64,000 nt of DNA from Anthopleura xanthogrammica (Eukaryota; Cnidaria; Anthozoa; Actiniaria; Actiniidae): the NCBI GenBank assembly GCA_964019055.1, contig OZ025222.1, positions 8,355,029 through 8,419,028 on the forward strand. Direction: 5' to 3'. Below are positions 59,025-64,000 of this stretch, piece by piece (the first letter of the stretch is position 1; each line of letters opens with the position of its first letter). The position numbers and the translations under genes are program-made. The notes under the pieces were generated by a model. It did no database searches. It had not been told where the DNA came from and saw nothing but the letters and a program-made list of their open reading frames with translations.

Positions 59025-62000
59025 ATGGCTACGATTTGTTCTACTCTGGTCCTTTTTGGCGGACTTTTGGGGTGTTTGAGGTATTATTTTTGTTTGAGCG
59101 AGTATATCTTTATTTCACATCCAATTTAATGACCATTATTGTACTTTAATTTTTAATGTTGTATTATCTAACGCAATATTATTATCTATTTTCGGTGCTA
59201 ATGGCTAGCATGTCTTTTGAACCACCGTTTCTCATTAGAGTTTCTTAAGACGAATTATACTTCGATTGAAACCCCTATTTTCACTGGCACGTTCACCAAA
59301 ATTTAAAACCGCAAATGTAAACTAATTCAAATATACATCGCGAAATTGCTGCGTATGAAGAATTTTACCTTTAAATCGGCTAGATTTTGTGAACACAATT
59401 AAAGGTCACAGACTCTCCAAGTCCAGGAAGCCAGGAAATTTCATACTCTTCAGTGTTCTAAAACTATATCAAGCCCTGAAACCACCTAATTAATTCAATG
59501 CCGTCTTGTTTCTCTTATCAGATGGGATGATAACAATTCGTGTTTTCCCGAGCTTTCTGATAATCGACCCGACATTACTGATCAGTCATTGGATCTGATC
59601 ACAGTGGGATCTCTATAAGAATTATTAGTAAGAAAATGATAATTCCGTTGCACAGGGCTAGCTTCGAAGTTTTTTTAGAATATATTTTGTGTTCCAGTGA
59701 AGATCCGTGGTTTTTCGCTTCCTTCAATCGAAACTAATCGAAACACCCAACCAACTCTACTAATGTGATCAGAGCGCGAGTAGCGACGCAGAACCGGGGG
59801 GACTAGTACCTAGCTTTTGTCACTTTTTTTCCGGACGGGAAGCTGCGTGCATTGCCGCAATGATTTCATGCCGAGAAAATAAAACCCAGTAATGATAATA
59901 ATGGTTTGGCACTGAAACTGCGCAAGTGCATGCTGTTTGTGAAAACTACTGGCACACAAAAGGAAAAACTTACAATCTTCCTGTGATCCCTCACTATGAA
60001 CAAATTCTGAACTCCATTCTTCTGGAATTTTCTCAAGAATCTTCTTCTTTTTCCCCTCAATGCTTAATCTAAGTAAATCTCATTCTTTTTTCTTGTAATT
60101 TGCACTCATTTTCTTTCAAAACAAATCTGTACGATAGTTGTTGTTTTTTTTGTTTTTTTTGATCATATATAACCGACTTCCGTCCGGAAAAACAATATCT
60201 CGGTCCCAGCCTCTCTCGGTTCAAAATCAGGCAATGTTCCCGAAAAAATCCTTCCCTAAAATCTTTTTCTAAAATTTTTTCATTAACACTTCCTGTCATC
60301 TTTAGGTTCGCGCACGGTTCTGATGACATTGGATCGATATGTCAGACACTTTGGAATGCAGATAGTAACAGTCTCGTTAACGGTGTGGACTTCCAGCTCA
60401 ACCTACAAAACCAGTTAGGGTATTCTAACCGATATGACATGGCCAGCAGAAAATTGTTCCTTCGCGTAAATGAACAGAAGCTGAAATCCCCTACGTTTGT
60501 AGCATTCAAAGGTAAGAACCGCTTTAGGTTTACGTACATTTTTTATAGTTACAATTTTGGTTCTCGTTAGTCAAAAAACAAACAATTAAAGCGAACAGTG
60601 CTCAGACCATTAGAAATCATTCGACCGGAGCTAGAAACCCAAATTATGGCCAGTTCACTTGGTCGCGTGTTTATGAAAATCGTACAAGCGAAAAAGTTGT
60701 GGCTGTCATATTAAAAAAATGAATAAAAAAGGCCTACAAACAGTGTATTTCCGAGACAACGTTAACAGAGTGAACAGATTATTCCACAGCTAGTTTTCCC
60801 CACCCCCTCCCACACACACACACACACACATGGACACATAAAAAGCATTGCCTGTAGAGAGGGGGTGTAGATAAAGCTTAGAAAAGGATCTTAAAAGATG
60901 GGTCTTTGATGTAAAACAACATACGCTCAATCTCGCTGTCCACTAAAGGATATATATCACGTCCCACCCATGGTATTTGCTATTACTTTTCCAGCTCTTC
61001 TCAAACTACTTACAGTCACCAATACACTCACCCCTTCTCTGATGGCATTACGTACTATGCCATACATGACATAGATTTATAACAGAATCAAACAGCTGAG
61101 TAAGTACAGCAACATTAGCAAACACTATAAACCTGGGAAAAAATGGCAGCTGTGTATTCACATACTTCACCTTCGTGCTAGCGTTTCTTTTTCGACCTCA
61201 TTACCTTGGGTGTAATGGTCTCCCATTTCAGACGATGTCTGTCATTTCGAGTGTCATTTCTTTGTTTAACAGTTGCGCTTGAGAAGGCAAGAGAATTTAG
61301 ATTCACTCAAACAGCTGAAATAATCTTCTTCTCAAGAGAATGACATCTGGTTTGAAATGAGAAAAAATTGCGCCCAAGGGAAAGAAGTCTATAGACTCGA
61401 TCATTCGATTATAATGTTGTTGCATTTCTACCAAAATTTTCATATTATTGTCCAAAGGTAGGAACGTCGTGTGTGCTACATTACTTTATTACTACCAATA
61501 AATGTATTCGGTGATCCACATGTTCAGTTGGTCTATACACAAAGTACCATTAGACTAAAGCCTCGCAAACTAGTCTGAATTTTAAGATATCAAACGTGGC
61601 CTATTGAAACTGGTCTATTTTCATAAACATGCGAACTCGGTATCTGCAAGCTGAAATTTGTTTTTTTGCGCTGCTGTCAACCAACACTAATCAGTCAGTA
61701 CCTTTTATCTGTTTGACTGACGGCCAACGGGCAAATCGCAACTACAGAGTTCTCATGTTTATGAAAATAACAGTAAACGAAAAGGAATTGAGTTTACCAT
61801 GCAGGGTGAAAAAACTATTGTTGTGCCTCCTGTCATGAACCAAAACCAGCCAATTTTTCATTGGAAAAAGACTCTACGCCAGTCCAAAACAGGACATCGT
61901 TAGCTGTGATACATAAAATATTCTCCATTTTACACGTTACGATCCTTAGATCTGCTTGATAACTACGTCAGTAAGACTGGAATCACCGAGTCCTCGTCCA

Positions 62001-63816
62001 GCCAGGAAAAATTAGAAATTTCCAGATTTCTTACAGCCATCATGGGTACCAAACCGATCAAGGCACTTCACAAGTACTTGGTTTCACGAGGAAAGGCGCC
62101 AACCAGTGAGGTATAATTCAGTAATACCATAAAACAAGAAGACTATGGGCTTTATCACAAGGCAGGCATGTGTATTCCTATTAGTGCAAAAATCTTTGTT
62201 TGGAACGTCCTGAAACGTTTCAAAGCGAGGGCAAGGGGACCCAAGGGAATCAAACCTATTGTTCCAACCAATATGGTCACTGCGTGATAAAAGCGAATTT
62301 TACACTCTTTCTCAAGCGCGCTTTCGTAAGGCCAGGTGCAAAAGTCGAAGTTCTCATGAACCGAACGCATTGAAAGCAATGGATAATAAGGCAGTATTCT
62401 TTGATGTCATTAGGTTCGTTTGAACTGGGACTAAGAGAGAAACAAACGGCACTGACACAGCACGTACACGGAACATGCCGTAACATTAAATTTATCTAGC
62501 TTCCCTTTGTCTCCCAATCACCCAATCACCACTCGGTGTTACGACTACGGTAAAATTCAGTATGGCTACAGAGCGACTATCACTATTGAATTTGTTTCCA
62601 AATTATACGAAAACCGCACTAAAATCAATTACTGAACTTCGCGTAGAATGAGACGTCACATCCGGGACATTCATAAGCTCAAAAGCGCCAAATTCAAATG
62701 TTCTACTTGACTGCTCGCACTCATTTACAAAGAAAATAGGCCAAAATGGCTAATGTTCGAATTCGGAAAAGGTCTGTTGCTTCTAAGATATTTGGCTTAA
62801 ATACAGGCAATAGTAACAGGCAATGGTTTCTTTAAAATATAGTAAGCATAATACATAGAAGTAATCACTATTTATACAACTTTGTTTTCACCAAATAGCA
62901 GATATCAGAGTTGCACTTTAATGCTTTCAAACAATTGTTTCAAGTCGAGGCTTTTGCGTAATACAGCAAAACAGTGATTGTATAGAAGCTGACTCAGATG
63001 CTACGACTTGAAACAATTGTTTGAAAGCAATAGAGTGCCACTGAGTGCAACTCTAAAGGTAATTCATTTTACTTCGATAACGCCAGGGGTGGTTGACCCC
63101 TATAACCAGACGCCCTAACCTCATGACGTTTCATACCTAAACTACCACAATCCTTTTCAAAATCTCTTTTGATATTCAAATGTTAAAACTCCTTTGAGAA
63201 TACCAAGACAATAGTGAAAATTAGCACGACAATAAAAGCTACCGAAAGGGATTCTGGAAGTTTAGGTATAAAACGTCATCATGCTTGAGGCCTATTCTCC
63301 CTAAATAGGACCTCATGTACTAAGCGCTCGAAGGTGCGCCCTTTAGCCTCTCAAACTATAAGAGCTACTTGTTACGGGAATTTAAAGCTACACAGAACAG
63401 AGAGAAGTCGAAACAAACTAGGAGATCCTCGAACCGTGGACCTCTTGCACCGAATACCTGCGCACAAACGCACTGAGTTACGCCTGCTCCTTGTTGAACA
63501 GATTATTGAACCTTTTCAACACAAAACGATTTTTTTTTAATTTGGTATAATATGCTACTAAATCAACTAACATGAATGTCCATACTACCCGCAGTCTTCA
63601 TTCAAACAAGCCCTCAAAGTCATGTGGTTCTACTTTTACCGTCGCAAAGCCTATAGGGATTCATCAGGTTTTGAACACGTGTTTCTGGGTGAAACTCAAA
63701 CAAAAAATGGCGCCACACAGGTATCTGGATTCCACAACTGGCTTCAGTTGTACTTGGAAGAAAAACGAAATTCTGCAAACTACTTTGGGTTTTTCAAAGT
63801 AAAGAAAAACACGGCG
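59025..63816 (+). CDS. Secreted poly(U)-specific endoribonuclease (EndoU/XendoU), first four exons
   Basis: Exon 1, 59025-59080: MATICSTLVLFGGLLGCL, a signal peptide with hydrophobic core, phase 2 at GAG|GTATT. Exon 2, 60306-60511 after CTTTAG: completes Arg, then CQTLWNADSNSL, VDFQLNLQNQL and LKSPTFVAFK. Exon 3, 61950-62110 after CCTTAG: DLLDNYVSKTGITE and FLTAIMGTKPIKALHKYL. Exon 4, 63595-63816 after CCCGCAG: FKQALKVMWF, SSGFEHVFLGE, VSGFHNWLQLYLEEK, donor GCG|GTAAGC. All phases match. EndoU enzymes are Mn-dependent RNases cutting at uridines; the Glu-His of FEHVF and the His of GFHNW correspond to the catalytic residues of Xenopus XendoU. The catalytic Lys and the C-terminal end lie beyond the window. 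The signal peptide implies secretion or the endomembrane system. Introns 2 and 3 contain MITEs and a SINE. The start is the only ATG downstream of the TATA box with a signal peptide. Confidence 0.9.
60811..60830. repeat. (CA)n microsatellite in EndoU intron 2
   Basis: About ten CA units. Confidence 0.9.
61204..61379. mobile_element. MITE of the 'CAGACCACGTGTC' type, copy 5, most complete
   Basis: The left end CCTTGGGTGTAATGGTCTCC, 'catttcagac' mirrors the right end 'gtttgaaatgag', 'aaattgcgcccaagg'. Inside EndoU intron 2. Confidence 0.8.
61609..61776. mobile_element. TTACTG MITE, copy 5, shortened
   Basis: 'tattttcataaacatgcgaa' on the left and 'tcatgtttatgaaaataaca', 'gtaa' on the right. 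Part of the left interior has been lost. Inside EndoU intron 2. Confidence 0.75.
62907..63054. mobile_element. Foldback element in EndoU intron 3, 148 bp
   Basis: 'agagttgcact', 'gctttcaaacaattgtttca' and 'agtcg' are mirrored by 'cgacttgaaacaattgtttg', 'aaagc' and 'gagtgcaactct'. Confidence 0.85.
63100..63290. mobile_element. MITE with 'ACGTTTTATACCTAAAC' ends, EndoU intron 3
   Basis: Left 'catgacgtttcatacctaaa', right 'tttaggtataaaacgtcatc'. In reverse complement it matches the element nested at 18825-18985 ('actattgtcttggtattct'). Confidence 0.75.
63350..63500 (-). mobile_element. tRNA-derived SINE-like sequence
   Basis: On the minus strand a pol III A-box-like stretch (GGCGTAACTCAGTGCG, 63469-63484) is followed about 35 nt later by a B box GGTTCGAGGATC (63424-63435). 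The spacing fits a tRNA-derived head. No intact cloverleaf is claimed. Confidence 0.5.
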
Positions 63817-64000
63817 GTAAGCAGCATTTACTCTTGAAAGCGTTCTCCTAAGTTGCCGATAGACGCCGTTATGATTTCTATTGTAAAAGGTGGCACGCTG
63901 GCTCTTTTTGCTCTATCACTATTTTCGACTTCGTGCGCTTTAAGAACAATAGGGGCATCAAAGAGTGTACGAAATTTGAACATCTTTATAATTTGAACAA

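Larger units (their letters stand above)
49690..59090 (+). repeat. Segmental tandem duplication, unit 3
   Basis: From 49690 it parallels unit 2 from 23650 ('ggtaaagaaagattcatttt', 'cgttattgca'), includes exons A-B-C, the downstream spacer (57900-58500 with 31270-31830) and the EndoU promoter (58925 with 32041). It lacks the left part found in units 1 and 2. Introns are enlarged by transposons. Confidence 0.8.

Overview
This is eukaryotic, almost certainly metazoan DNA, and most likely from an anthozoan cnidarian such as a coral or sea anemone. It is AT-rich, its coding exons are tiny and GT-AG spliced, and it is packed with LINE fragments, a Crypton/DUF3504-like relic and many TA- or TTAA-flanked MITEs. 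No operons, Shine-Dalgarno sites, rRNA or intact tRNA genes are seen. The cnidarian assignment is an inference from repeat and gene style, not from a database match.

Real coding sequence is sparse. (1) At the right end is the 5' part of a secreted poly(U)-specific endoribonuclease (EndoU/XendoU family) on the + strand: a TATA box, a signal-peptide exon and three further exons (59025-63816) that join in frame and carry two catalytic histidines; the gene runs off the window. (2) Three tandem copies of a three-exon, disordered protein tail (exons A, B, C, with the stop in C) lie at 13.9-16.0 kb, 24.0-30.5 kb and 50.0-56.7 kb. I do not recognise the protein. (3) At 2.5-3.2 kb there is a Crypton-type (KCTD1/ZMYM/QRICH1-like) pseudogene with an internal stop. 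(4) At 32.0-32.3 kb there is a dead duplicate of the EndoU promoter and first exon, with a 197-bp MITE in its TATA box and a 27-bp deletion in the signal peptide.

Layout: 1-6.7 kb, pentanucleotide array, Crypton relic, AT-rich spacer. About 6.7-18.7 kb is unit 1, 18.7-32.4 kb unit 2 and 49.7-59.1 kb unit 3 of an old segmental tandem duplication; each holds tail exons A-B-C and a conserved downstream spacer, and units 2 and 3 end in an EndoU-type promoter plus first exon. The B-C intron of unit 2 has expanded into about 4.3 kb of CCAT-type minisatellite, split by a truncated LINE. Between units 2 and 3, 34.2-47.5 kb is filled by two 9-bp-period satellite arrays (6.6 and 2.7 kb), each ending in a head-to-head inversion, and two nearly identical 1.55-kb LINE/MITE segments. 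47.5-53.5 kb holds further LINE fragments and large palindromes.

The most striking structures are the paired satellite arrays, whose turn-around points are exact reverse complements of each other over 100 bp; the MITE that split a TATA box, with an uninterrupted paralogue as the empty site; and the A-B-C tail family, with one exon identical between two copies whose introns have diverged. The very long open frames over the satellites are artefacts of 9-bp, 5-bp and CCAT-type repeats and should not be read as genes.
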